DNA of 19,436 nt from Schizophyllum amplum (Eukaryota > Basidiomycota > Agaricomycetes > Agaricales > Schizophyllaceae). The stretch's first letter is position 1. Every line of letters starts with the position of its first letter. The notes under the pieces were generated by a model that ran no database searches, had not been told where the DNA came from, and saw only the letters and a program-made list of their open reading frames with translations. Shown one piece after another: positions 1 to 10,144 of the stretch. The position numbers and the translations under genes were made by a program. Location: assembly GCA_007026445.1 (NCBI GenBank), contig VDMD01000266.1, forward strand, positions 1-19,436. Direction: 5' to 3'.

Positions 1-435
1 ACCCTCACCTCCTCCTCTTCACCCTCACCTCCTCCCTTCACCCTCGCCGTCTGTCTCTCCCCCTCTCGCACAGTCCCTCCCTGCTTGCGCAGTCCCTCGG
101 CCTGCCCGTTTGCACAGTGCCCCTCCTATCACAAACGCACCTCATCCCGCGCCCCTCGCCGCCACGCCTCTCGTCGCCTACTCATCGCCCCTCACACTCT
201 CTCGCGCTCTCCCCTCCCTTCACCCTCACCGTCATCTCTCCCCCGCTTGCACAGTCCCTCCCCGCTTGCGCACCTCCCCCTCCCCGCCTTGCACAGTCCC
301 TCCCCGCTTGCGCAGTCCTCCCGCCTCGCAAAAACCCGCTGATCTCCCCTCGCCGTCTTCCCTCCCGCTTGCACAGTCCCTCCCGCTTGCACAGTCCCTC
401 CCCTCTCGTCGTCCCGAGCACGAAGGATATCATCA
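1..435. repeat. Pyrimidine-rich degenerate 18-bp tandem repeat block
   Basis: The + strand is almost purely C/T with a recurring unit CCCGCTTGCACAGTCCCT. Two perfect adjacent copies lie at 364-381 and 382-399. Degenerate or shortened copies, alternating GCTTGCAC and GCTTGCGC, are scattered from about 60 to 330. Open frames here on both strands are Pro/Ser/Arg low-complexity translations of the repeat. No gene is supported. Confidence 0.8.
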
Positions 436-820
436 AGCAGCGAGAGAGGAGGGGGGAGGAGGGAGGGAGGAGGGAGGAGAGAAGTCTGAGAGGCAGGGGG
501 AGGAGGAGGACAACGACGGAGGATATACAGAGGACAAAGCAGAAAGAGACAGAGGAGGGTGGCTCGCTAGGATTTTGCCCAGGGAGGAGGAGGAGGGAGT
601 CTGAGAGGGCAGGGGGAGGAGGGGCTCGCTAGGGCTCGCCAGGAGGAGGAGGAGGAGGGAGGAGGGAGGAGGAGAGGAGGAGGAGGAGGAGGAGGAGGAG
701 GAGGGAGGAGGAGGAGGAGGAGGGAGGAGGAGGAGGAGGGAGAGAGGGAGGAGGAGGAGAGGAGGAGGGAGGAGGGAGGGAGGAGAGGGAGGAGAGAGGA
801 GGAGGGAGGCAAGCGAGACG
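436..820. repeat. Polypurine GGA/GAG microsatellite tract
   Basis: The + strand switches near 430 from pyrimidine-rich to almost pure G/A. It is built of GGA and GAG triplets with GGGAGG interruptions, densest at 640-800. Minus-strand open frames across it translate to poly-Ser/Pro/Leu and are products of the triplet repeat. Flanking text at about 807-846 repeats GGCAAGCGAGACGTCGT twice with about a 20-bp offset, so the tract end is itself locally duplicated. Confidence 0.85.
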
Positions 821-2975
821 TCGTCCAAAGGCAAGCGAGACGTCGTTCCGCACTGTCTTTTGTCCCATATCCGCACCAGAAAGGCGCGCCTTCCCGTTCC
901 TGCTCATGAAGACTGTCACAATCGCGCCGCCTGAGTACACCGTCAGATGAATGAACGACGTAAAGCCGATGAACGACGTAAAGCCGATGAACGACGTAAA
1001 GCCGGAGGAAGACGCACCTACGCGTGACGACGCGGACGCGGCCAACTACTCAACCCTGTCCGGCGAATACAGCTCTCTACAACAAGCAGGTCTCGTAACC
1101 GAGCGCCTGTTATATAAGCGTCCCGAGATCCACAAATGGTGTATAAGGATAATATCCCTTTGGTCTGCAAGGAGCACATACCCAATCATTCACATGAGGC
1201 GTCACGGAAGACGCGAAAAGGCCATGATCTGAGCTGCTTCGCGTGTTGCTGGGTATGCAGAGCCGCGAGGAGAAGCAAAAGGAGTGCTTGAGCAAAGGAC
1301 TGGTATTCTTCGTCTACGTATCGACAAAGGATAGATTGGGCCATCGTGTACTGCAAGCTAGCCTCGCTTCGCATGCCTGACCGATCGCGACGCCAAGGCC
1401 CGTCACATCGTCGAAGGAAGGGCAACTAGGGTGTAAGGACGTGTCAGGCAGGACATATGACGAGGAAGTCAGCACGCACCGTTGAGGTTGAGTTGACGCG
1501 CGTTGACCGATCATCCAACAGCCACGAGTTGCTTTCGAGACTCGCAGAGGAGAACAATGGATAGACACCTCTTGCCTGCGTATGGATGGAGAATGGAGGG
1601 AGGTTATGGTGGGGCCCAGTGCATGATCCAAAGCTGTGATCCAAAGTCGTTTTGCTTGTCGGCGCGATGGTGTAGACTGCGAGTACGCGAGGACGGGCCT
1701 ATGTACATCACCGCTACGGCACATCAAGCTGTTGCAGGCTGGTTAGCGAGAGAAAGGAAGAAGAGTTGACCACGCACCGTCGTAACATGACTACCGAACT
1801 CCCGCGTGTCCTTCTTCCTACGTTCAGCGAATAACCGCCCCGCCCTCAAGTGATGCCGATGGTGCCGCTTCTCTGGAGTGACATGTAATAGTCCAGACGT
1901 TACCAGGAGGCGAGGACACGAAGGAACACGCATGCCATCTCAGGGAACAAGACCGTGGAAGCGAAGACCAAATTCCGATCCGGAGAACAATGACCATGTT
2001 GTGACCTGTTTGACGTCGGCTTGATCGGGCGGCGTGCTCGCCGCCTCAGCTTGCTTTGAACGCCCATCTCCGACGAAGTAGCTTCCCTGAGTTCCACCGC
2101 CTATGTTCAATCCTCCGCCCGCCGCGAGGAGAGTAAGTACGACTGCGTTGACAATGCCACGCCAGTCATCGGACCGCCGAGGACTCGGGCCCCGGCCGGC
2201 AAGCGCCCGCCGCGCCATGAACTGGACACGGACGCCGCGAACGCCCCAAGTCTCTGTCGTCTTCAAGCGCGCCCATGCATGAGCGGGATGGCCGGTATGG
2301 AATACGAGGGTCTGTACCGTGACATACATACCAGCGCAGGCTTCGTTCGCGACGTCGCAACCGCACTAGACTGTTGGCTGAATTGAACCGCGTATTCGCA
2401 CGCACTCCGTTGCTCGCGGCATGATCCCGTACACCGCTCGCGCGGAGAGCATCGTGTACAGTACTTTTACAAACAGTTCGCACAACGCGCGAGCAGTCAT
2501 TGGCGCCGCGGGCTCCGCGGAATTCATTGTGCGTATGTTGCGTTCTTTCTTCGCCGCATCCACGCAGGCCCCGAGTTCATCAGCATCTGTCAATTCATCC
2601 TCAAGGCCGCCGCCGTTCGCTCCAGTTCATCCGCGTCGAGGTATCGAGGTCATGAACGAGCAAATACGCTCATCTGAACAAGGACGATCTCGTTCAGACA
2701 AAGACGACCTCGTCTGGCAGACCAGCAAACAAGCCGCTTCCATTTGACCAGCGTCAGTCGAGCCTCGAAAGCTTATAAGTACTCACAAGGGGCCGTCCGC
2801 GGACACATAGTCAGGTACGTACTCTATATACCCTGTTCTTCCCTGTTCAGTCGGACCCTTATGTTCTCACCACATTTGTCCTCCGCAGCCCCCAAGAACG
2901 CTGCCTCATGGCGATTAGTATTACCCATGACCTTCGGGGACATGACCCATCACCTTCGTGGAGATGATGCGCGCC
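821..2975. other. Intergenic stretch without a recognisable gene
   Basis: Open frames here are short, overlap on both strands and show no family motif. Seen within it: a TATA-like TATATAAG near 1110, a perfect 18-bp triplet repeat at 951-1004, and a small run of short repeats near 2652-2722 (GAACGAG...CTCGTTC and the palindrome AGACGACCTCGTCT). A minus-strand frame at about 2040-2170 contains a hydrophobic stretch (IVNAVVLTLLAAGGG) followed by a polar tail. It has no clear start, splice pattern or homologue that I recognise. I make no gene call. Confidence 0.5.
951..1004 (+). repeat. Perfect three-copy 18-bp tandem repeat
   Basis: ATGAACGACGTAAAGCCG occurs three times without mismatch at 951-968, 969-986 and 987-1004. 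Because the unit is a multiple of three and begins with ATG, a + frame starting at 951 reads MNDVKP three times and stays open to 1232. The minus strand reads an equivalent hexapeptide repeat. After the repeat the frame has no recognisable domain, so I treat it as a repeat and not as a gene. Confidence 0.85.
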
Positions 2976-3047
2976 GCTCTAAATACTGAGGGTTCGCATT
3001 GACGCGCCATCTTCCCCTCCCCCCTATCCTCTTTTCTTCCGACCACC
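2976..3047 (+). promoter_or_regulatory. Putative core promoter and 5' leader of the P450 gene
   Basis: A TATA-like CTAAATAC lies about 70 bp upstream of the start. It is followed by a pyrimidine-rich tract (about 3009-3041) ending in the favourable start context ACCACCATG. CT-rich leaders just upstream of the ATG are common in basidiomycete genes. The transcription start itself cannot be read from sequence. Confidence 0.4.
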
Positions 3048-5304
3048 ATGTCTTTCGCTCTCGACAACCTCAACCGGGTGGACATCGCGCTGGGCGCGCT
3101 CGGCGTTCTCGTCCTCGCCGCGTGGGCGACGCGCCAGAAGCAGTCGCTCCCGCTCCCGCCCGGCCCGCCTCCCAAGCCGCTCTTAGGCAACCTCCTCGAC
3201 ATGCCCAGCGAGCAGGAGTGGAAGACCTTCGCGCAATGGGGCGAGAAGTACGGTGCGTGTCCTATGTCCTCCAGCCCCCCCCCCCCCCCCGCGCGCGCCT
3301 TCTCACAACTACTCGCTCCAGGCCGCATCTGCTCCATCTCCGTCTTCGGGCAGCCCATGATCATCGTGAACTCGCCCCAGATCGCCGTCGACCTGCTCGA
3401 GAAGCGCAGCGCGATCTACTCGGACCGCCCCTGGATGGCGTTCGGCGGCGGCTTCGTCGGCTGGTCGCGCACGACCGTGCTCCTCCCCTACGGCCCCGGC
3501 CACCGCACGAGCCGCAAGTACATGCACCAGATCATCGGCACGCAGGCGCTGGTGCGCAAGTTCGACCACATCGAGGAGAGCGAGGTGCACGGGTTCCTGC
3601 GCAACCTGATGAAGACGCCGGACGACTTTGCGGAGCATGTGCGCGAGTGCGTGGGCGGGAGGCCTTTTCTTTTTGTAGGCGATGGGAAACGAAGACTGAC
3701 GTGTTTTTTTGGTTGATAATAGTATGACGGGAGGTATCATCCTGCGTATCTCGCATGGATACCACGTCCAACCCTCTAACGATCCTTTTGTACTGCTCGC
3801 CAACGAGGCGACGGAGCAGTTCGCGAAGGCGACCGCGCCGGGCGGATTCCTGGCTAACCTCGTACCCCCTCGTGCGTTTATCCCCTTGCCTAATGATATT
3901 CACCACCGCTAATCATCATGACCCCTCCAGTCCTCCACGTCCCAGACTGGATTCCCGGCGCGGATTCAAGTCGATCGGTCGCGCTTGGCGCGCGACGCTC
4001 GACCGCATGGCCGACTTTCCCTTTGAATTTGTCAAGTCTCAGCAGGCGGGTCTCGATTCTTCGCACGTCATTCGATTCTTCGCACGTCCTTCGACCCTTC
4101 GCACGTCCTTCGACCCTTCGCACGTCCTTCGACCCTTCGCACGTCCTTCGACCCTTCGCACGCCATTCAACACAATACTCAAAGACCCGTTCTAGACCGC
4201 CGGCACCGCCGAGCCCTCATTCACGTCGAAGCTGCTCGAGGAACGGAAGCAGATCACGCCCGAGGAGGAGTACGACATCAAGTGGTCCGCCGCGTCCTTG
4301 TACTCTGGTACGCCGCTGAGATTTCTCTCGCCGTCTCTTGTCCCCGCCCTTGCTTGTCCCCGCCCTTGCTTCTTGTCCCCTCCGCCGTCTCTTGTCCCCG
4401 CCCCTGCTGACTGAAATCCCATACCCCAGGCGGCGCGGACACGACGGTCTCCGCCATCCACGCCTTCTTCCGCTACATGGCGATGAACCCCGCGGTGCAG
4501 GCCCGCGCGCAGGCCGAGCTCGACGCCGTCGTCGGCCCCGACCGGCTCCCCACCTCCGACGACCGCGCGCACCTGCCGTACGTGAACGCCGTCGCGCTCG
4601 AGACCCTGCGCTCGCACAACGTCGCGCCGACGGGCGTCCCGCACCGCGTCACCGAGGACGACGTGTATGAGGGGTACTTCATCCCGAGGGGCGCGCTGGT
4701 CGTGGCGAATTTGTGGTATGTGGGCCAGGGGGGTTGGTGGTGATGAGGAGGGTGTGCTGACGACCGCCGGAGGTTCATGCTGCACGACGAGCGGACGTAT
4801 TCGCGCCCGATGGAGTTCCGGCCAGAGCGGTTCCTCGCGTCGGAGGGCCACGAGCCGGAGCGTGACCCGCGGACGATGGTCTTTGGTTTCGGTGCGTACA
4901 TGCGTGTTTGTTTTCATCAGTGAGTGATATGCTGATCGGTGCTGCTCACAGGCCGCCGCATCTGCCCAGGTACGTATCCTCCACCGGAATGCCTCTATAT
5001 CGTACTCACTCTTCATCATCAGGCAAGGAGCTCGCCGACGTCTCACTCTTCCTCGCCGTCGCGTCCATCCTCTCCGTCTTCAACGTCAGCAAGTACAAGG
5101 AGAACGGCATCGAGGTCACTCCCATCGAGGACCAGACGTCCGGGACTATCAGGTAAGTCTGTCTTCCCGCACACATACCGCCTCCCTCTGTTTTCTTGCA
5201 CGCACGCTGAGCTTTCTTGCAGCCACCCCGTCCCCTTCAAGTGCGCGATCCAGCCCAGGTCCGACAAGGCCGCCCTTCTCATCCAAGGAGATGTATACGC
5301 GTAA
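3048..5304 (+). CDS. Cytochrome P450 monooxygenase, ten exons
   Basis: Predicted haem-thiolate monooxygenase, probably anchored in the ER membrane; substrate unknown. Exons: 3048-3252, 3322-3646, 3723-3871, 3931-4049, 4196-4307, 4430-4715, 4773-4891, 4952-4969, 5023-5152, 5223-5304. All junction phases agree and give 514 residues, normal for the family. Seen in order: N-terminal hydrophobic anchor (about 12-27), proline hinge PPGPPPKP (37-44), I-helix GGADTT (304-309), K-helix ETLR (361-364), PERF (416-419), haem loop FGFGRRICPG with Cys443. The region resembles fungal O-methylsterigmatocystin-oxidoreductase-like P450s. Odd points: a one-base loss between 3961 and 3962 puts residues 238-266 out of the family frame, but the GT donor at 4050 restores frame for exon 5. 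The in-family reading would instead need a GC donor at 4046. Exon 8 is only 18 bp. The family call is firm; activity is uncertain. Confidence 0.9.
3253..3321 (+). other. P450 intron 1 with a C16 homopolymer
   Basis: The intron begins GTGCGT and ends CTCCAG. Its middle holds an uninterrupted run of about 16 C (3275-3290) followed by an alternating GC stretch. This is an obvious site of length uncertainty, but being intronic it does not affect the reading frame. Confidence 0.8.
4052..4165 (+). repeat. Intronic 19-bp minisatellite in the P450 gene
   Basis: Six adjacent 19-bp units (4052, 4071, 4090, 4109, 4128, 4147) of the form TTCGACCCTTCGCACGTCC. The first two have ATT in place of ACC, and the last ends in GCCA. 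The array fills most of intron 4 (4050-4195). Because 19 is not a multiple of three, the array cannot be exonised without changing frame. It starts two bases after the GT of the donor, so it may have shaped the donor region. Confidence 0.9.
4308..4429 (+). repeat. P450 intron 5 with imperfect CT-rich repeats
   Basis: This intron is about twice as long as its neighbours. It repeats the words CTTGTCCCCGCCCTTG and CCGCCGTCTCTTGTCCCCG two or three times between about 4330 and 4405. It starts GTACGC and ends CCCCAG, and joins exons in the correct phase to give the I-helix GGADTT motif. Confidence 0.7.
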
Positions 5305-8166
5305 CGCGTCTTCACTGTTCCATCCCCGTTTACCGCGGGCTTGTACCTCCCCGTATACCGCTATACTGACCCGCGCAGCAAAAGGATTCTGTCTCTACCC
5401 ATTTGTATATTCATAGACTACCAGCCCTATATCAGGCGCATTCTTTCTCCATTGTCCAGCCTGCTGGTCCAAGAACTGAGCAAGTGCGTCCTTGAGTGCG
5501 TCCACAGCTGGTGCTCAATTGATTGCGCGACGCCCGGCGAGCTTCAGAGCTGTTATCAGCCGTCGTGCAGTCTTGGTCTGGCCGTGTACGTCTGTCGTGT
5601 TGGATAAGCGGCGGCAGTGCTCTTAGGGTTAGGGTTAGAAGCGCTTGGACCTCGCTGAATCAAGAACAATAAAGGTCACGTGGGTCCTTTTGATGATCGA
5701 CCAGGGCGGCTTTGCTGACTTGCTTCCTGCTTCCATTGCCATCTTGGTCATAACGCGTCTCGTCCAGCCTTCGCGCTTTCGTCAAGACTACCATGTATGT
5801 ACAGCAACCTCGCAATGATATATGCCCGTACTTTGAGCACGAGCAACGACGCCGCTAATCTTCGAGTGGTCAATGCTTCCGACTTCGACAACCTCAGGTG
5901 GTCAACTTTTTTTCTCTGAGTATTTAGATATTCGACCTCAGGATAACATGCTAAGACCTGTACTGTATAGCGCCTCTGAAGCCATACGGTGCGTGCCTAC
6001 ATCCGTCGTCCTTGACTCGTCTGACTTACTCATGGCAGCAAGTTCTCGCGAACCACAATTCCAGACAGCGTATGGCGACGAGGTGCACTCCTATTCATCA
6101 TTCCCATATGCTCGTCTTTGGCCTGGCCTCTCGACGCCCACATACGGAACGCATCTGACGTGGTAGCCCTTCCTTCGCCCTGCGCGATGAGCAGACGCAG
6201 TCCCTCTACGCGACCGCCTTCATAGCCTGCAAGTCCATCTCTCAGAAGACGATCTTTGCCGTGCGTGCTCGCATTCGAGCTGTAATCCCGGGCTTACGCG
6301 GATATATTTGTACGTGTCAGAGTCATATTCATGTCGAAGCTGAGCGGGCGTTGTCAGTCGGCAGTTCCGGCCTCCGTTATGCGATAATGCAGCCCCAGTT
6401 CTTCGACGCGAGCGTGGCTTGCGTACCGAACTGCTTCCGTACCAGCTTTATGAACCACTGCTCGCCTTCGTGACTCTTCCTCAGTCTCTGTACTCAAACC
6501 CATCTTACTCTCGAAAAGGTGAGCTCCATCTTTCATGGTTAAATATAACCATATAACCTGTGAGCGGGACGACGGAGTAGCTGACGCTATCGAACAGGCG
6601 CTACTGGTGGTGATCGGTAGCAACAGACGGTGGTTACTACAACAGCGAGACACCGGCAACATCGACCTGACAGATGTAGACGATATTCAAGGCGTGACTG
6701 TTTGTGCGTACAAACCGCATATCTTTTATTCTCCGGCGAAAACTCACGCATGCGCCAGCAGATTTTCCTTGTGTTTATGGCCTGATCCCAACCTACGCGT
6801 CCGCTGCCAGACGATCATCGAGATGGCGCATGTCGTTGATTCGGTGAGGGACGATACGGTCATACGTTATCTGTGGACGTCGTGGCAGTTGACAGGCGAC
6901 TTTACAATTCATTCTGTTCACAAGAAAGCACGACCGACCTGGAAAGCGGACGCCGGACGCTCACTCGAATCCTCGCGGCGCGCACGAACTGGCCGTGTAA
7001 TTTCCATTATACGATCCCCGCAAGCCGCTAAGTCTTATCCGTGCGGACATGATCCTGACCTGTGCCCCAGACCCTGCATCCCGCACAACAGACATGCAGC
7101 TTGTGACGTGCTTCTTTACACACGCCCACCATCGTTCCTCGAGACTCTCTGGCTGCGTACAGACGCACTGTTCGTGCACTCATCCCTCTGCAACCTCCTG
7201 CCGCGCGTCAAGGTTGACTTGGATCTCTTCCATGATACCATATCCGGCTGGGAAGATGCTGCCGCTCTGAGACATTGATAGCAAGTTTATCGGATGTGAC
7301 GCGCGTGCGCAGAATTGCCCCCGCGAAGCCTTTCTTTTGCCTCCGTTCACGCGAACATTCGATATTGGCAGCGTCCTGACGGTACGAGGCAGGTGCGTGT
7401 ATCTCGAATGCGGAAGGCGTCGTCTGACATCGATTGCTAGCCGCAGAAGAAGATATGAGAAGGGCCCAGGTCGATGTCGGCAATCGATAGCCGTGCGATG
7501 TACGTGAGGGTGGGCACGGGCCACAAAGCGAGGCTTCGCGGACAGCGAGATCAGCGATGTGAAGTGACTGTGCCGTGAAGGCAAGCGGAGGCAGACACAG
7601 ATCTGAGATCGGGCGTCTCGTGACATGCACGAGTCTCTGGTGCGTTCGTATTCAGGTTCGTCGTATTTCTATACTTTACAGCTACCAGAGTCCTGCATCT
7701 GCGCGGAATTCCTCAGAACGTATGCGGGGCAGGCATTGAGAAAGTGCTAGGCAGACGGGGTGTGGGTGCGGGAGCGCGTCTCGCGCACAGCCATGGCGTG
7801 CGAGCGGGCGCGTCATGAGGGCTGAGAGGATGCCGGATGTGTATATGAGCCACGGACAGTATGTAATCTTGCGCCTCGTGCAGGAGCTTTCTGACGCGGC
7901 GAACCTACAGCGAACGAAGCGGACCCGCGCACTCACGGTCTGTAGGCATCTGCACCTTTTCACACACCTGACAGGCGAAATGTACACAACAGTGAGAGAA
8001 TGGCTGCCGAAATACAGTGAGAAGATGGCGCGCTCTCGGCAGGCTGCTTCGCAAGGCGATTCCGACAGTTATTATCTGCCCGGCGAAGACTGACCAACTC
8101 TTTTCCCAACGTCCCCCAGCTCTATTGATACACTGAGCGCGGAGCCTTCCACGACGAACGACAGCT
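5305..8166. other. P450 3' flank and long gene-poor interval
   Basis: No gene is confidently recognised over 2.8 kb. An AATAAA word occurs near 5669. A + frame at about 6050-6165 and another at about 6170-6260 (ALRDEQTQSLYATAFIACK) look more coding-like than the surroundings and are flanked by GTGCGTGC and GGCAG splice-like words, as a decayed multi-exon gene would be. A stop lies between them and I recognise no family. Open frames at 6535-7278 (247 codons) and 7815-8093 (92 codons) on the + strand have no motif, signal or neighbour supporting a function. The interval may hold an old, eroded gene. Confidence 0.4.
5623..5638 (+). repeat. Short interstitial telomere-type repeat
   Basis: TTAGGGTTAGGGTTAG is two full TTAGGG units plus a partial third, inside otherwise ordinary sequence about 320 bp downstream of the P450 stop codon. 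TTAGGG is the telomere repeat of many basidiomycetes. At under three units it is too short to be a telomere end. Confidence 0.8.
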
Positions 8167-10144
8167 ATGGCAGCATCTCCCGCTGCAGACATCAAGGCGT
8201 ATGTCTTTACTCATGACGAGGACGAGCGTCGCCGGTGCGTCTGATCAGATCTACGTCGTCATTCTCAGTGCCAGACAATCTCCTCTTCCCTTCGAGGAGC
8301 AGAACTCCTTCGTCGCTGCCTCAAGCGATGCGTCGGCGATCCACAACTCCATCTCTCCATCATCAGCCTCCCCTCTTCCTATTGGAAGTATTGCTCCTCT
8401 TGACATAACACGTGTTCATCCAGCGTTTCCTCACTTTGTCTCGCGGACCCTTCCTCACATCCTTCGTCTCTCTGCTTACGTTAGCGCTTACTGACATTTC
8501 TCATAGACTTGACGGTCAACATGTCATGATCCACCGTGCCTTCGGCAGCGATAAAAACGTTCAGCGATCAGGTGTGTTCACACTCCGTTACCAGATTTGA
8601 CCAGACTCTAACCTCTTACTCTCTGCCCCTCAAAACTCTCTTTCTTCTGTCACATTCCCATTCTGCTCAAAACAATCAAGACGGCACCTCATCGCCGGCA
8701 ATCCTTCCTCCTGATGTCAGTCCATCCAAACTTCGTGCCGTCCTGGACATCGGCGCGGGCAGCTGTGCGTGGATCGCGGATGTGGCCGAGCTGCCGGAGG
8801 TGCAGGCGCGGCGGCACCAGGTGGACGACTGGGAAGCGCACGATAAACCGCCGCTGCCGGCGCCGAGGTCGGCTCTTCTGGCACGATCAAGAACACTAGC
8901 GAGGACGACGCCGAGGCTACGCCTGCTGCCTCCCCATCCGGCCCTGTCTCCCTGTTTGCGTGCGACATCACAGGCGCCAAGTTTCCGCCGCAGGCGTCAC
9001 TGGATCGACTGGGCGTCCGTGCATTTGAGCACGATATACGGAAGCGACTACCCGAAGGGTTGAGGGGTGAGTGCGTTGGTCGCCGGTGGCTCCGCCTTTG
9101 TCCTGGTGATCTGTAGTCCCCTCTTTCACTTTCCTATGTTCTCTCGATCCTCGTCATCTCACTTCATTCATTGCTCACGTGCATGAATTGCAGGCCTTTT
9201 CGATCTCGTGTCTATGCGCCTGGTCCTCGTGTGGATTACGAAGGACGAGATTCGCGACGCTTTGAAGAACGTCAAGGAGGCGATGGGTGCGTGCTCTCTC
9301 GACGATTCACTTTGTGGCGTCCCCCTTATGCGATGCTAACGCCCTCTACAGCTCCCGGCGCTCTCTTTCACCTGAGAGAGGCGCACATGCTGGGTTATTA
9401 TGCGCCGGAAGAACCGCTGCACGAGGACGACAATGAAATGGCGGTCGATAGCTACCTTTGGCCGCTCAACAAGGCAATTCAAGAGGGTAGGAGTCGCGCG
9501 GGTCACCTTGTACAGTGAGTCATCTGTTTCCAGCTTTTTGTTTACGTCTCCGACCCCCCTTCCTTCCTATTGCTCTTTCACTTTGAGCCTCACTCGTGAG
9601 AGCCCTTGATCTGGTTTCCGCCTATTCTATTTGGCCTGTCGTTCGCGCTTGGCTTCTTCCTTCCAGCATTCCCCTGTATACTGATATACATTGACCTAGT
9701 ACCGCCCATGAACTCCCGCCTCTTCTAGAAGAGAGTGGCTTCCGGATCCTGCGCGCCGGCCGTGGAGTCATTCCTATGGGCCCGATGGTGAGGCGTGTGT
9801 TTTCGAAGGACTATGGTTCGGTATTCCCGCATATCCAACCTCCCATTGCCGTCGAACCACCTCTCGCCGAGGACCAGCTCGAGTCCATCGAATCCTCCAC
9901 GACGAAGACGTTCCGCCACTTTGAGGGGATGTTGCGCGAGGCTTGGGAAGGAGGTTATCTGCGTGGGTACGATGGCGAGCTTGTGGCCCCTCCGGCCAAA
10001 GGGGATGCTGGCGATGGAGTGCTGGGCGCAGAAGATGAAGGGGAGAAGAAGTTCGAGGAGATTGAGACGCGCCTCTGGCGCGAGTTCAACGAGAGAGGAA
10101 GCTATTATATCGTGCATGAATGGGTCTTGGAGGTGAATGAGTGA
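8167..10144 (+). CDS. Class I SAM-dependent methyltransferase, multi-exon
   Basis: Predicted small-molecule or regulatory methyltransferase of the LaeA/UMTA-like fungal family; substrate unknown. Proposed exons: 8167-8234, 8269-8387, 8507-8571, 8681-8820, 8892-9066, 9194-9286, 9352-9514, 9700-10144. Seen: RLDGQH pre-motif, SAM-binding motif I VLDIGAGSCAWIADVA, acidic loop LFACDITGAKFP (motif II-like), LFDLVSMRLVLVWITKDE (motif IV/V region), and a long C-terminal part ending HEWVLEVNE. The third glycine usual in motif I is Cys here. The intron 8821-8891 is inferred because it removes a stop and restores frame into NTSEDDAE; its donor GTGGAC is weak. Exons 2 and 3 do not join in a consistent phase, so the 5' end and the start are uncertain, or a base is missing. 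The last exon was copied to 13681. The gene converges on seven-helix copy A. Confidence 0.75.

Noticed and set aside
85..632. Three overlapping + frames of 85-171 codons
   Set aside because: Pro/Ser/Arg low complexity from the pyrimidine repeat in all frames at once, the mark of simple sequence and not of coding.
433..1045. Minus-strand open frames of 81-147 codons over the purine tract
   Set aside because: They translate to poly-Ser, poly-Pro and poly-Leu from GGA/GAG triplets; no promoter, motif or splice pattern.
2999..3727. A 242-codon + frame overlapping the P450 start
   Set aside because: Wrong-frame reading of exons 1 and 2, Arg/Pro/Ala-rich; the P450 frame beside it has the hinge and helix motifs.
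4052..4165. CRISPR array
   Set aside because: Units are directly adjacent with no spacers, inside a eukaryotic intron.
4192..5046. A 284-codon minus-strand open frame
   Set aside because: Antisense shadow of P450 exons 5-9; it is rich in Arg/Val as expected from the GC-rich opposite strand.
5623..5638. A chromosome end or assembled telomere
   Set aside because: Under three TTAGGG units with ordinary sequence on both sides.
6535..7278. A 247-codon + open frame
   Set aside because: No domain, no repeated hydrophobic or charged pattern and no splice or promoter context; kept only as a remark in the gap annotation.
3048..10144. Secondary-metabolite gene cluster
   Set aside because: A P450 and a methyltransferase occur, but no synthase, cyclase or transporter is seen and a 2.8 kb gene-poor gap separates them.
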